Assembly (NCBI RefSeq): GCF_002929805.1
Contig: NZ_PJJM01000087.1
Coordinates: 1 to 64,000 of the forward strand
Direction: 5' to 3'
Origin: Cryobacterium sp. Y50
GTDB lineage: Bacteria; Actinomycetota; Actinomycetes; Actinomycetales; Microbacteriaceae
DNA: 64,000 nucleotides
In this document: piece by piece, positions 53,291 through 62,160 of the stretch
How the letters are laid out: each line of letters starts with the position of its first letter
Position numbering within the stretch: position 1 is the first letter of the stretch
Notes under the pieces: generated by a model
What the model was told of the DNA's origin: nothing
The model's input: the letters and a program-made list of their open reading frames with translations, nothing else
Databases searched by the model: none
Translations under genes and position numbers: made by a program

Positions 53291-54718
53291 TCAGCTGTTC
53301 AGCGCGATGTATTTTTCCTCAAGGAATTCGAGAATTCCTTCTGAACTACCTTCCCGACCGAGTCCACTCTGCTTCACACCACCGAACGGCGCGGCGGGGT
53401 CGCTGAGTACCCCGCGATTCACGGCGACCATGCCGTACTCCAAACAATGAGCCACTGCGATAGCCTCCCGCTCTTCACCAAAGACGTAGGCCATGAGGCC
53501 GTAAATCGTGTCGTTCGCCATCCGGATGGCGTCATCGACATCGTCGTATTTCACGACAGCGGTAACTGGCCCAAATATCTCGTTGGCGTTGATCTGTGAC
53601 CCGTGCCGTACACCGACGACCAGAGTCGCGTCGTAGAAGGCCCCCCGATCCGACTTGCGTCCCCCGGTCATAATGGTTGCGCCGTCAGCCACGGCGGATT
53701 CGACCAGAGCAGCCACCTTGTCGCGCTCCCCCACGGAGACGAGGGCGCCGAGACTGTTGGAACGGTCCAGACCTGGCCCGACTTTCATTGCGCTCAGCTC
53801 TGCCGACATCCGTTCCACGAAGTTATCGTGAAGAGACGAGTGCACGTAGAACCGATTCGCAGCGGTACAGGCCGAGCCGCCATTACGCATTTTTGCAAGC
53901 ATTGAACCCTCAATCGTGGCGTCCATGTCGGCGCCCGGGAGCACGATCACCGGAGCATTACCTCCGAGTTCCATCGATGCACTCACCACCGACTCCGCAC
54001 ACTCCCGGAGCAGATCGCGTCCGACCTCGGTGGATCCGGTGAATGACAGTTTTCGTACTTCGGGACGCGCTATTATTTTTGCCACCAGCGGCCCAGTCGG
54101 CACCGGAGTAACGAGGTTGACCACGCCATTCGGAACGCCGACACGGCGCAACACCTCGACCACGTACGCGGCGGTCAGCGGCGTCTCGCGAGCAGGCTTC
54201 AGAAGCGTGGTACATCCGGCCGCGAGGGCAGGGGCGAGTTTGCGAGTCGCCATCGCTGCGGGAAAGTTCCAGGGCGTGATGAGGAGGGACACACCAATCG
54301 GCTGCCGGTCGACGAGGATGCGCTTGTCGCCAGCTGGCGAGAGCCGGTATTCGCCGGGGATACGGACCGCTTCTTCGGCGAACCACCGGAAGAACTCCTT
54401 GGCGTAGTTCGCCTCCCCGAGGGCGTCTGACCACGACTTTCCGTTCTCGCGCACCATGATTTCTGCGAAATAGTCGACTTCGTCGGTGAGAATGTCGTAC
54501 GCAGACCGCAACAGCTCGCTCCTCTCTCGGGGAGATGTTGCTGCCCACGAAAGCTGGGCTGCTGCTGCTGCATCGACCGCGGCCATGCAATCGCTTTCGG
54601 TCGCGATCGCGAAATCAGCGATCGTTGATCCGTCGGACGGGTCGATGACGGGGAAACGGGTGTTGTCGCCGCCCGCTCTCCAGACACCATCGATGAAGAG
54701 GTCTGCAATATAGGGCAC
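53291..54718 (-). CDS. NAD(P)-dependent aldehyde (succinate-semialdehyde type) dehydrogenase
   Basis: A 475-aa ALDH. ITPWNFPAAMATRKLAPALA, FTGSTEVGRDLL, the base in ASMELGGNAPVIVL, the nucleophile in RNGGSACTAANRFYV and PFGGVKQSGLGREGSSEGI give the GabD/SSADH subgroup pattern. GTG start with AAAGAG upstream; 75 bp after the alpha/beta hydrolase gene, so it probably ends the transporter operon that begins at 59245. Succinate semialdehyde, a common end product of N-heteroaromatic breakdown, is a plausible but unproven substrate. Confidence 0.88.
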   Translation of the reverse strand: MPYIADLFIDGVWRAGGDNTRFPVIDPSDGSTIADFAIATESDCMAAVDAAAAAQLSWAATSPRERSELLRSAYDILTDEVDYFAEIMVRENGKSWSDALGEANYAKEFFRWFAEEAVRIPGEYRLSPAGDKRILVDRQPIGVSLLITPWNFPAAMATRKLAPALAAGCTTLLKPARETPLTAAYVVEVLRRVGVPNGVVNLVTPVPTGPLVAKIIARPEVRKLSFTGSTEVGRDLLRECAESVVSASMELGGNAPVIVLPGADMDATIEGSMLAKMRNGGSACTAANRFYVHSSLHDNFVERMSAELSAMKVGPGLDRSNSLGALVSVGERDKVAALVESAVADGATIMTGGRKSDRGAFYDATLVVGVRHGSQINANEIFGPVTAVVKYDDVDDAIRMANDTIYGLMAYVFGEEREAIAVAHCLEYGMVAVNRGVLSDPAAPFGGVKQSGLGREGSSEGILEFLEEKYIALNS

Positions 54719-54793
54719 TGATCATTCTCTTTTCGTGTGTGAGCGCAACGCTCATTGGATTCTGAGGGCACAGCTGCCACAGAAAGGTACGGT

Positions 54794-55717
54794 TCAGCGG
54801 GCGACGATACAGTCGAGCTGTTTCGTCACGATGTCTAGGACTTCGAGGTAGTTGCGTTCCCTCGGAAGATAGTGGCCATTGCCCTCAAGCCCCTCGTCCG
54901 CTAGCCATACCACTTCCGCGTCCGCTCCCCATGAGGTGAGGAGTTGGGCGGTCCGCCGCTCGAGTTCGAGGGTGTGTGCAGGATCTTCGCTTCCGGCCAG
55001 CAATCGGATGCGCTTTCCTTCGAATCCCTTGACACTCTCAATTACGGGCATGCCCGGGATCGCACCCACTCGTTGCAGAAGCATCCGGGGAGACATTGAG
55101 CCAACCCCGGCCTTCAGAATTGGCAGCCATTCAGGGTCGAATTGCGTACTTCCTGCGATGGCCTGATCGTTGATGTAACTATCACCGTAGGTGTAGGGCG
55201 TGCGCCGATCCACTTCGAACGACACCCCTGTGTCGACGAAGGTCAAGTGCACCACGTTGCCATCATCGCTCGTGACCTCCGATTTTTGTTGGATATTCGC
55301 CGGGTACGCGCACGCGATCCCAACGACTCCGGCGATAAGTTCGGGGATCTCCTCGATGAGTCGCCAGGCGACCGCTCCTCCCATCGAATGGGGCATGACT
55401 ACTACGGGACGTCCGATGATATCTCTGACAAGCCGAATGTAGCCGTCGACCACGTCTTGGTAGTCAAGTGTCAGAAGGTCACGGTAGCCGGAACGACCGG
55501 AACCAGGCCAGTCGGTAACCCAGCATTCGTACCCATCAGCGGCGAGCCGGTCCGCCCACCCTGCGCCACCGTCAAAGGAAGATCGCCACGTCGTTCCGAA
55601 GGATGCTCCACCGTGGATGAAGAGTACGGGATATGGGTACCCCGAACCATCACCCAAAACTTCGTAGTACAGGCCGCTTACAATTTCGCGGCCCACAGTA
55701 GCCTTGATATCACTCAT
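54794..55717 (-). CDS. Alpha/beta hydrolase
   Basis: A 307-aa hydrolase. The oxyanion region is FIHGGASFGTTW, the nucleophile elbow VMPHSMGGAVAW (GxSxG-like HSMGG), the acid in LLAGSEDPAHTLE and the His in EGNGHYLPRE. WVTDWPGSGRSGYR is typical of carboxylesterase/C-C hydrolase relatives. It overlaps the ABC ATPase gene by 8 bp. It could hydrolyse the imported compound (ester or amide) or the extradiol ring-fission product; co-transcription with the importer favours early steps. Confidence 0.82.
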   Translation of the reverse strand: MSDIKATVGREIVSGLYYEVLGDGSGYPYPVLFIHGGASFGTTWRSSFDGGAGWADRLAADGYECWVTDWPGSGRSGYRDLLTLDYQDVVDGYIRLVRDIIGRPVVVMPHSMGGAVAWRLIEEIPELIAGVVGIACAYPANIQQKSEVTSDDGNVVHLTFVDTGVSFEVDRRTPYTYGDSYINDQAIAGSTQFDPEWLPILKAGVGSMSPRMLLQRVGAIPGMPVIESVKGFEGKRIRLLAGSEDPAHTLELERRTAQLLTSWGADAEVVWLADEGLEGNGHYLPRERNYLEVLDIVTKQLDCIVAR

Positions 55718-56510
55718 TCGCGGCGCCGACGCTCTCGCTATCCGGCGCGTGACGAATGAGCCGGGCGACTTGAGATCGAAGGGTCACGAACGCGCTCGAC
55801 TCCTTCGTCGTGACCTGGTCGCGCTCAGCGGGGAGGTCAACCGCGATGCGCTCCACGACCCTGCTCGGCGATTTCGAGAGCACGAGAACCTCGTCCGCCA
55901 AGTAGACCGCTTCGTCAATGTCGTGTGTCACGAACAAAATTGTCATTCCCAGCGTCCTGTGGACGTGTCCAACTAGATCTTCGAGGTCTGCTCGTGTTTG
56001 GGCATCGACGGAAGCAAACGGTTCATCCATCAACAAAAGCTTCGGATGAAACGCGAGCGCACGGGCGATCGCTGCCCGCTGCTGCATACCACCGGACAGC
56101 TCCCACGGGTACTTGTCAGCCTTGTTACCGAGCCCGACGGCCTCGAGACTTTCCTGAGTCCGCTGCTCACGTTCCTTAACGTCCAGTCCCCGGTAACGCA
56201 GCGGCAGTTCGACATTCGCTCCGATCTTCAACCACGGAAAAAGTGACCGGCTGTAATCCTGGAACACCATGGCGAGGTCGGAAGGGACCTCCGTGACATC
56301 CTGGCCGAGGAGATTGACCTGCCCGCTCGTGAACGAGAGTAGGCCCGCGATCGACTTCATGAGAGTCGTCTTTCCACATCCTGAAGGACCCACGATCGAT
56401 GTGAACTTACCGTTGTTCACGCTGAAGGTCACGTCGTCGATCGCGATGCTTCCTGGACCATACGCATGGTGCAAATTTTTGATGTCGAGTAATGGGGCTG
56501 TGGTCGTCAT
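55710..56510 (-). CDS. ABC transporter ATP-binding protein (SsuB/TauB-like)
   Basis: A 266-aa ATPase of a NitT/TauT importer: Walker A GPSGCGKTT at 41-49, Q-loop MVFQDYSRSLFPW, signature LSGGM at 138-142, Walker B LLLMDE at 158-163 and FVTHDIDEAVYLAD. Part of a five-gene import unit with two permeases and a binding protein. GGAGACC precedes the ATG. Confidence 0.92.
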   Translation of the reverse strand: MTTTAPLLDIKNLHHAYGPGSIAIDDVTFSVNNGKFTSIVGPSGCGKTTLMKSIAGLLSFTSGQVNLLGQDVTEVPSDLAMVFQDYSRSLFPWLKIGANVELPLRYRGLDVKEREQRTQESLEAVGLGNKADKYPWELSGGMQQRAAIARALAFHPKLLLMDEPFASVDAQTRADLEDLVGHVHRTLGMTILFVTHDIDEAVYLADEVLVLSKSPSRVVERIAVDLPAERDQVTTKESSAFVTLRSQVARLIRHAPDSESVGAANE

Positions 56511-56523
56511 GGGTCTCCGAGGG

Positions 56524-57393
56524 TTAGTCGTGCTGGCGGGCGCCGCGATACCAACGGAGGACGCGCCGTTCGATCACGGTAAAGCCGAGATTCAGTAGAT
56601 AGCCCAGAATTGCAAGCAGGGCAATGCCCGCCCACATGTCCGTCAGGGCGAATGTCTGTTGCGCAGTAAGGAGTTGATGCCCGATCCCGTCGGTAGAAAC
56701 GGTAAGTTCGCTGATCACCATCAAAACGAGGGCGACAGCGAGCGACACCTGAATCCCAGCAAATATCTTGGGCATCGCGGCAGGGATCACAATTCGGAAG
56801 ATCCGCGCGCGCCACGGCAGGCCGAAAGCGCGACCCGTCTCAAGCTGAGTCGAGTCGATCGCGCGGACGCCGTCGATGCTGTTCAAGAGAACAGGCCAAA
56901 TAGAACCGAATGCAATCAAAGAGATGCGCATCAGATTGTCGGTACCGAGAAGGATGAGGAACACCGGGATCAGTGCGGGACCGGGGGTCGACCGCAAGAA
57001 GTGGACTATCGGGTCGACGAGCTGCGACACCACCCGGGACCGTCCAATCGCAATTCCGAGGGCCACGCCGAGGACGACAGCGATGCCCCACCCCGCAAAC
57101 ATCCGTCCCAGGCTTGAGCCGATATCTGCCACAAGTGCCGGCGTGACAAACCAGGGTGACGGTCCGGAAAACCACAGCTCGTACATCCGTACCGCGATCT
57201 CCGAGGGCGGGGGGAAATAAAGCGAATCGCCCGCAACAGCTGCGATCTGCCACAGCACCACGAGAATGACCGGGGCGGCGATCCTGATGATTACGAACTT
57301 GGCCCCAGACATGAACTCGTTTTGGAGTTTGGGCGCGCCCGACGCGGGTGGACGAACGGCACGTGATGCGGTTCCCGACAATATTGACGCCAT
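56524..57393 (-). CDS. ABC transporter permease (SsuC/TauC-like), second of two
   Basis: A 289-aa six-helix permease. YFPPPSEIAVRMYELWFSG and the EAA loop LETGRAFGLPWRARIFRIVI fit the family. Start ATG 57391-57393 overlaps the upstream permease stop (TAATG) with GGAGA before it; the longer frame is rejected. Two non-identical permeases suggest a heterodimeric channel. Confidence 0.9.
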   Translation of the reverse strand: MASILSGTASRAVRPPASGAPKLQNEFMSGAKFVIIRIAAPVILVVLWQIAAVAGDSLYFPPPSEIAVRMYELWFSGPSPWFVTPALVADIGSSLGRMFAGWGIAVVLGVALGIAIGRSRVVSQLVDPIVHFLRSTPGPALIPVFLILLGTDNLMRISLIAFGSIWPVLLNSIDGVRAIDSTQLETGRAFGLPWRARIFRIVIPAAMPKIFAGIQVSLAVALVLMVISELTVSTDGIGHQLLTAQQTFALTDMWAGIALLAILGYLLNLGFTVIERRVLRWYRGARQHD

Positions 57394-58256
57394 TAGTTCT
57401 CCGTTCCGCGCCGTACCCAGCGAAAAAATCGACGATCGACCAAGCTCAGGATGCCATTGATCGCCAAACCGAGCACTCCAGCCCAAATAGCCCCCGCAAG
57501 AACGGTGGCGACGTCGTCACCCGCACTACTCGCTTGGAGGATGAAGGACCCAATGCCTGATGTAGCGCCGGCTACAAGCTCGGCACCGACGATGATTACG
57601 AGGCCGAGGCTCGCGGCGATCCGTATTCCTGTCAAAATGAACGGTGCGGCGCTCGGTAGGACAACTTCTTTCAGGATCGCAAAACGTGGGATCCCGAAGC
57701 TCCGTGCGGTCTCTTTCACGACCGGATCGACGTCCCGAACCCCATAGATGGTATTAAAAAGTACTGGCCAAATAATGCCGAAGGTCGTGAGCATTACTTT
57801 CATCTCGGTGCCCTGCCCCCACACTAAAATCGCCAATGGGATGAGTGCGACGGCAGGAATGGGACGGAGCGCGTTGATGACTGACGAGCTGGCAGCGTAC
57901 GCCAGCTTTGATGACGCTAGCGCCACGCCCGCCGGAATCGCAATCACAGCGGCGAGGACGAGGGACAGTGCCCATCCCCATAGCGTCCAGCCGACCTCTT
58001 GCAGGAACACCGGGTCGACGATGAGCTGCAATGCGCGCACGATGACGGTTGACGCATGGGGAAGGTATTTTTCGTCGACGATGCCGAGTCTCGAGACCAT
58101 CTCGGCGATCAGGAGAAATCCGATCGCCCCCGAGACGCCGTAGACGAGCTTCGTACTGATGCGACGCTTTCCTTTGCGGGAAGAGGATGCCTCGGAGCCG
58201 ACACCCTCCGGCTTCCGCCGGTCGAGGGTGTCGACTCCACTACCAAGGGATTGCAC
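57393..58256 (-). CDS. ABC transporter permease (SsuC/TauC-like), first of two
   Basis: A 287-aa permease. YLPHASTVIVRALQLIVDP and the EAA loop KETARSFGIPRFAILKEVVL are characteristic. A basic, Ser-rich N-terminal tail (about 35 residues) precedes helix 1. GTG start is 5 bp after the binding-protein stop. It shares the general layout but little sequence with the other permease. Confidence 0.88.
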   Translation of the reverse strand: MQSLGSGVDTLDRRKPEGVGSEASSSRKGKRRISTKLVYGVSGAIGFLLIAEMVSRLGIVDEKYLPHASTVIVRALQLIVDPVFLQEVGWTLWGWALSLVLAAVIAIPAGVALASSKLAYAASSSVINALRPIPAVALIPLAILVWGQGTEMKVMLTTFGIIWPVLFNTIYGVRDVDPVVKETARSFGIPRFAILKEVVLPSAAPFILTGIRIAASLGLVIIVGAELVAGATSGIGSFILQASSAGDDVATVLAGAIWAGVLGLAINGILSLVDRRFFRWVRRGTEN

Positions 58257-58261
58257 GGGGG

Positions 58262-59245
58262 CTACTTATCTGCACCCGGGATGGTCGCGTTCGGCACCAG
58301 ACCGGTGTCGCCCAGAACGTCTACGACGATTTGAAGCTTCGAGAAATCGGACTCCTCCGGATACGACGGCAGCGTCATGTTTGCCGCCGCAGCCTCCGGG
58401 ATTTGCGTGTACTGCAGAATGGCTACGCGGACTATGTCGGGATCGGTCCGCGCCAAATCCGTCGCCTTCTGAAGCGCACGCTTCACAGCCGCTACGGTAT
58501 TCGGATTGGCGGACGCATATTTCTCCGACGTGGTAAATCCGACGATCGGAAACTGTTCGTAGTCTCCCGAGAAGAGATCATTAATTGACCGGAATCCGCC
58601 AGCTGCCTTCATCGCACTGAGCGTGGGTTCGGGGACGCATGCGGCGTCGATGCCACCACGTTGCACGTTGCCCGGCATGTCGGGAATAGCAATGGTCACG
58701 AAATCCGGCTGGGCATCAGAGCCAGAATTCGCCAGGGCTGCCAACGGAATCTGATCACAGTTACCCGGTGTTACAACTACGCCAACCTTTTTACCATCGA
58801 GGTCGGCCAACGTTTTAATTGGCGAGTCCTCGAGAACCATGATCTCGGCATAGCCGGGCCCACCTCGATCCGCCTCAGCGACCGCAGAGATCTCAATACC
58901 CTGACTGACGGCCTGCAAATATCCGACCCAGTTGACACCGACGACGTCCAAGCTGCCGCCGAGTACTGCCGGAATCGCTCCGCCGGGACTCATAACCTCT
59001 GTGGTCGCCGCGATCCCTTCGTCTTCGAAGAATCCCTGATCGAGTGCGATTTGGATCGCTACGTAGTCTGGAGTCGGAAGGATCCCGAACTTGACTGACG
59101 TCTGTTCCAGGGCACCTTCAGCCGTTGCTGGCGTCTTTACCTCAACGTCGGATTGGGCGCAACCGGCGAGCAGGAGCGCAGCTGACGCTATCGCAGCCAG
59201 CGCAGCTCGGCCGGCGTTGGTGCGGGTCTTATTTGCTGTGACCAT
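58262..59245 (-). CDS. ABC transporter substrate-binding lipoprotein (NitT/TauT family)
   Basis: A 327-aa binding protein: signal peptide with lipobox LAGC and Cys29, then TSVKFGILPTPDYVAIQIAL and QGFFEDEGIAATTEVMSPGG, the NMT1/SsuA pattern. GGSLDVVGVNWVGYLQAVSQG lines the ligand cleft. The phthalate, sulfonate and aromatic-carboxylate importers of this class share this form, so the ligand is probably an anionic aromatic. GGAGG precedes the ATG. It is the first gene after operator site 3. Confidence 0.9.
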   Translation of the reverse strand: MVTANKTRTNAGRAALAAIASAALLLAGCAQSDVEVKTPATAEGALEQTSVKFGILPTPDYVAIQIALDQGFFEDEGIAATTEVMSPGGAIPAVLGGSLDVVGVNWVGYLQAVSQGIEISAVAEADRGGPGYAEIMVLEDSPIKTLADLDGKKVGVVVTPGNCDQIPLAALANSGSDAQPDFVTIAIPDMPGNVQRGGIDAACVPEPTLSAMKAAGGFRSINDLFSGDYEQFPIVGFTTSEKYASANPNTVAAVKRALQKATDLARTDPDIVRVAILQYTQIPEAAAANMTLPSYPEESDFSKLQIVVDVLGDTGLVPNATIPGADK

Positions 59246-59287
59246 TTGTTGCCTCCGTAACTTCTTTGTAAAGGAGCATAAAACTAG

Positions 59288-59326
59288 TACGTGTATACAG
59301 TAGTCACTATCTCACTAGTAAGTCAA
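59288..59326 (-). promoter_or_regulatory. Promoter with GntR-type operator (site 3) for the importer operon
   Basis: On the minus strand TTGACT (59321-59326) is followed after 18 bp by TACTGT (59297-59302). TGTATACAGTA (59292-59302, plus strand) covers the -10 and matches site 1 exactly over 11 bases. It lies about 45 bp upstream of the binding-protein start. Confidence 0.6.
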
Positions 59327-59349
59327 TCGACCACGTTAGTGAGCTGAGT

Positions 59350-59550
59350 TTAAGCGCGCATTGCCACGCTGATCGCGGCCACTGGGCACACTTTTACTGC
59401 AGCCTGGACCTCGGTCAGGCGTTCCTCGCCGATGTCGGACATGAGCAGGAAAGCATGCCCTTCGTCGTTAATATCGAAGACCTCAGGGGCCGCAGACACG
59501 CAGTTACCGTAGCCCTGGCACCTGCTCAGATCAATCGTCACGTCGATCAT
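59350..59550 (-). CDS. Small ferredoxin ([3Fe-4S] or [4Fe-4S], P450/Rieske-type partner)
   Basis: A 66-aa ferredoxin: DLSRCQGYGNCVSAAPEVF carries a CxxxxxC segment, and AAVKVCPVAAISV the CP motif. Three cysteines in the pattern C-x5-C ... CP indicate a single cluster. It overlaps the oxygenase beta subunit gene (ATGA) and ends the Rieske operon. It should shuttle electrons from the reductase at 43221 to the oxygenase, an uncommon choice because most such systems use a Rieske ferredoxin. Confidence 0.85.
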   Translation of the reverse strand: MIDVTIDLSRCQGYGNCVSAAPEVFDINDEGHAFLLMSDIGEERLTEVQAAVKVCPVAAISVAMRA

Positions 59551-60065
59551 AGGAATACTCCGAGATTCTTCGTGCCGAGAGAGGACTGGTCGAGGATCGC
59601 CCGTCGGCGGGCGATCTTCCACTCCTGTCCAATCCTGCGGAAACGGTCCTGACGTTCTCCGGCGATTAGGTCATAGGAACCACGGTCGCCGCGGCTTCGA
59701 AACATCAGAAGATTGGATCGGACATCCAGTTCGTCAGCTATATCCGTCAGACGAATTCTGATATTGGTGATCAGGCGACGGGTGTGCGACGGCGGATCCT
59801 CCGCCCATGCGACATCGGTGCGCAATCTTTTGACCCGCATGGTCAGCGAGGCGAAGTCGTCGTCGAAGTGGCCGATGTCGTCGACGATATCGGAAGCTGG
59901 CGACTTCCGGTGGACCCGGATCGGTGCGGTGTAGTGAATGTCCGGAGCGAAGATCGTGAGCCACTCTTCATACTGCCGATCGTCAAGGTACTCCGCCTCT
60001 TGCACGAGGAAATCGGAGATCTCGAGCCGGGTCTCGAGGTCAACTTGTATGGCCGAGCGCGTCAT
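59547..60065 (-). CDS. Ring-hydroxylating dioxygenase beta subunit
   Basis: A 172-aa protein of the SnoaL-like beta-subunit fold (PF00866): ISDFLVQEAEYLDDRQYEEW, FAPDIHYTAPIRVHRK and TRRLITNIRIRLTD are recognisable. It has no cofactor and supports the alpha3beta3 hexamer. ATG 60063-60065 overlaps the alpha stop, so the longer frame is rejected. Similar to salicylate/anthranilate- and biphenyl-type beta subunits, but substrate is not readable. Confidence 0.88.
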   Translation of the reverse strand: MTRSAIQVDLETRLEISDFLVQEAEYLDDRQYEEWLTIFAPDIHYTAPIRVHRKSPASDIVDDIGHFDDDFASLTMRVKRLRTDVAWAEDPPSHTRRLITNIRIRLTDIADELDVRSNLLMFRSRGDRGSYDLIAGERQDRFRRIGQEWKIARRRAILDQSSLGTKNLGVFL

Positions 60066-61384
60066 TTCTCCGGCTCCTTCAGAACCAAGTCCAGCCAAGT
60101 GCGCCAATATTTCCGGCCGGCCGCCTCAGAAAACTTTCCGTCGAAGACATGTCCGGGGCCTGGGAATTCGGTCAACGGCTCCATTCCCAGTCCCATGCCG
60201 TAATGAAGCATGATCTCCTCGTCTCGCGCCAGCGCGGTGTTTGAATTCCGTGTTTGAGCTTCCCAGTTCTCCGTGTCGTCCTGGTCGAACATCCCGGATG
60301 AGCCGAAGGTCTGCACGTAGGCGGCCTTAGCGGCCTTCTTCCACCAATCCGGACCGTTCTTCTCGATCAGGTGCCACGACCAGACCTGCAGCTTGTCTGG
60401 ACCGATAGGCTGCCAGACTCGCAGCATCAGACCGCTCACCTTCTTGCCGTCGATGTCGATGAAGTTAGGTTGCAGGAAAGACATGTGAGGGAACACGTTC
60501 CCGTGCAGATTCTTCAAATGACTAAGCAATTCGTACTGCTCTTCGCTTAATCTACTGCGGTATTCTTCCTGCAATTCCGGCGGAAAGTATGACTCGTCGT
60601 CGGAATGGGTTCCGATTCCGAGCCCGTGGCCATTATCGGGCGCGACGTGATAACCGTCACGGCCGAAGTCGACCCCTTTCGTGAGATTGAGCCGGGCCAT
60701 AAACGAGTGTGCCGTGGCTGTGTGGTAAGCGTCGGATGTGAAGTTGTCAGCGGGCAGCTTCCATCCGGATGGCACCACCCACTTCTGAGGCACGCCAACG
60801 ACCTCCATCTCGGCACGACCGAAGAGGAGATCGAGGTACCACCGCACATCGCCCAGAAAATCGGACAAAGGGGCGATTTTCTTGTCCCAAGTGGCGAAGA
60901 TCAGCCCTTGATAGGTCTCCACCCTCGCCTCGATCAAACTCAGCGCTTTCCGATCGAGCCCTTGTGGATACGCCTGGCGCTCGAACGGGGCGCCGAGCAG
61001 TGTGCCCATGAAATCGCCCTTCGATCCGTAAGTGAACCCGTGATACTGGCACCGCCACATGTCGACCTGGCCGAAGTCTTCGCACGCGAGCTTCATTCCC
61101 CGGTGCCGACACGAATTCAGGAACACGCGCACAACGTCGTCGTCTCCACGGCCAACAATCACGGACTGCTCTCCCATGTCGCGTACCACGAAAGAACCGG
61201 GCCCTGAGAGCTCCGACGCGTGGGCGAGGAACAGCCAGGTGTGAGGGAAGACGCGCTCAAGTTCGAGCTCATACACGTCCGGATCCGAGTAGACGAACAT
61301 CGGGACCCAACCTTGCTCGGGTTCTACTGTATTGCGGAGACGTTCTGTGACGCCCATCCGCCTGTCATTGCTATTTTGAGGCAT
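60062..61384 (-). CDS. Rieske non-heme iron dioxygenase alpha subunit
   Basis: A 440-aa oxygenase. The Rieske cluster ligands are C92-x-H94 and C112-x2-H115 (SCRHRGMKLAC, CQYHGFTYG). The mononuclear iron site is DNFTSDAYHTATAH with H221 and H226, and bridging D218; the third ligand Asp lies in the C-terminal half. It should cis-dihydroxylate an aromatic ring. Its start codon is 7 nt from the -10 TATTCT, so the transcript is likely leaderless; an in-frame ATG at 61357 is an alternative. The operon order is alpha, beta, ferredoxin, and an operator overlaps its promoter. Confidence 0.9.
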   Translation of the reverse strand: MPQNSNDRRMGVTERLRNTVEPEQGWVPMFVYSDPDVYELELERVFPHTWLFLAHASELSGPGSFVVRDMGEQSVIVGRGDDDVVRVFLNSCRHRGMKLACEDFGQVDMWRCQYHGFTYGSKGDFMGTLLGAPFERQAYPQGLDRKALSLIEARVETYQGLIFATWDKKIAPLSDFLGDVRWYLDLLFGRAEMEVVGVPQKWVVPSGWKLPADNFTSDAYHTATAHSFMARLNLTKGVDFGRDGYHVAPDNGHGLGIGTHSDDESYFPPELQEEYRSRLSEEQYELLSHLKNLHGNVFPHMSFLQPNFIDIDGKKVSGLMLRVWQPIGPDKLQVWSWHLIEKNGPDWWKKAAKAAYVQTFGSSGMFDQDDTENWEAQTRNSNTALARDEEIMLHYGMGLGMEPLTEFPGPGHVFDGKFSEAAGRKYWRTWLDLVLKEPEK

Positions 61385-61399
61385 AGTACACAGAATACA
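61384..61399 (-). promoter_or_regulatory. GntR-type operator (site 4) over the -10 of the Rieske operon
   Basis: GTACACAGAATACA (61386-61399, plus strand) is a divergent half of the shared palindrome. In the gene's direction it reads TGTATTCTGTGTAC, containing a -10 TATTCT (61392-61397). It ends one base before the ATG. Shares GTGTATTCTG with site 5. Confidence 0.6.
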
Positions 61400-61440
61400 C
61401 TTTCTGCTTTTTTCTGCCAGTAAAGATTCAATGAAGACTC

Positions 61441-62160
61441 TTACGGCATTAGTAATCCACCGTTAACGTGCAGAACTTGACCGGTGATATAAGCTGATTC
61501 TTCGCCCAGAAGGAAGAGGATCGGTGCGACTATATCGTCGATCTCACCCAGCCGGCCCATGGGAATAGCCGCGGCCTTCTTGTGCTCATCGAAGGCGGGA
61601 TTGTCTTGAATCATCGCAGTCTTGACCGGGCCCGGCGCGACACTGTTGACACGGACGCCGCGGAGCGCGTACTCAAGGGCTAATGATTTCGAGAGTGCCT
61701 CAACACCGCTCTTCGCAGCCGCATAGTTTGACCCGAACGGATAGCCTTTTCGCCCCCATCCACTCGACATCGTCACGACCGCTCCTCCGCCACGGCGTAC
61801 CATACCGGGCAACATTTCACGGGTGATCAGATACACGCTCGTGAGTGAGACATCGATCACGCGTTGCCACTCCTCCAGTTCGAGGTCTTCGAAAGGAAAC
61901 TCCTTCACGACTCCCGCCGCACAAACTAATAGCTCGGGATCCCCAAACTCCGAGCGCACTCTGCGCATCCCCGCAGCAACATCGCGCGCTTCAGTGACAT
62001 CGCACGTGATCGAGAGGGTCGCATCGCTCGACTGCGCGATGTCGAGAACAGCAACCGTGGCCCCGCGAGCACGAAGAGCTCGCACGACTCCTCCGCCGAT
62101 TCCGCCCGCTCCACCGGTTACGACGATAGTTTTCTCCACGAAATCGTCAGAGCGCGTCAT
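61441..62160 (-). CDS. SDR-family dehydrogenase (probable cis-diol dehydrogenase)
   Basis: A 239-aa classical SDR: VVTGGAGGIGGGVVRALRA binds NAD, LLVCAAGVV is the NNAG-region, and the catalytic Ser in MSSGWGRKG and YAAAK in GSNYAAAKSGVEALS are intact. ATGA coupling to the GntR gene fixes the start at 62160. Located between the Rieske operon and its regulator, it is the obvious candidate for dehydrogenation of the cis-diol to a catechol-type product. Confidence 0.87.
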   Translation of the reverse strand: MTRSDDFVEKTIVVTGGAGGIGGGVVRALRARGATVAVLDIAQSSDATLSITCDVTEARDVAAGMRRVRSEFGDPELLVCAAGVVKEFPFEDLELEEWQRVIDVSLTSVYLITREMLPGMVRRGGGAVVTMSSGWGRKGYPFGSNYAAAKSGVEALSKSLALEYALRGVRVNSVAPGPVKTAMIQDNPAFDEHKKAAAIPMGRLGEIDDIVAPILFLLGEESAYITGQVLHVNGGLLMP

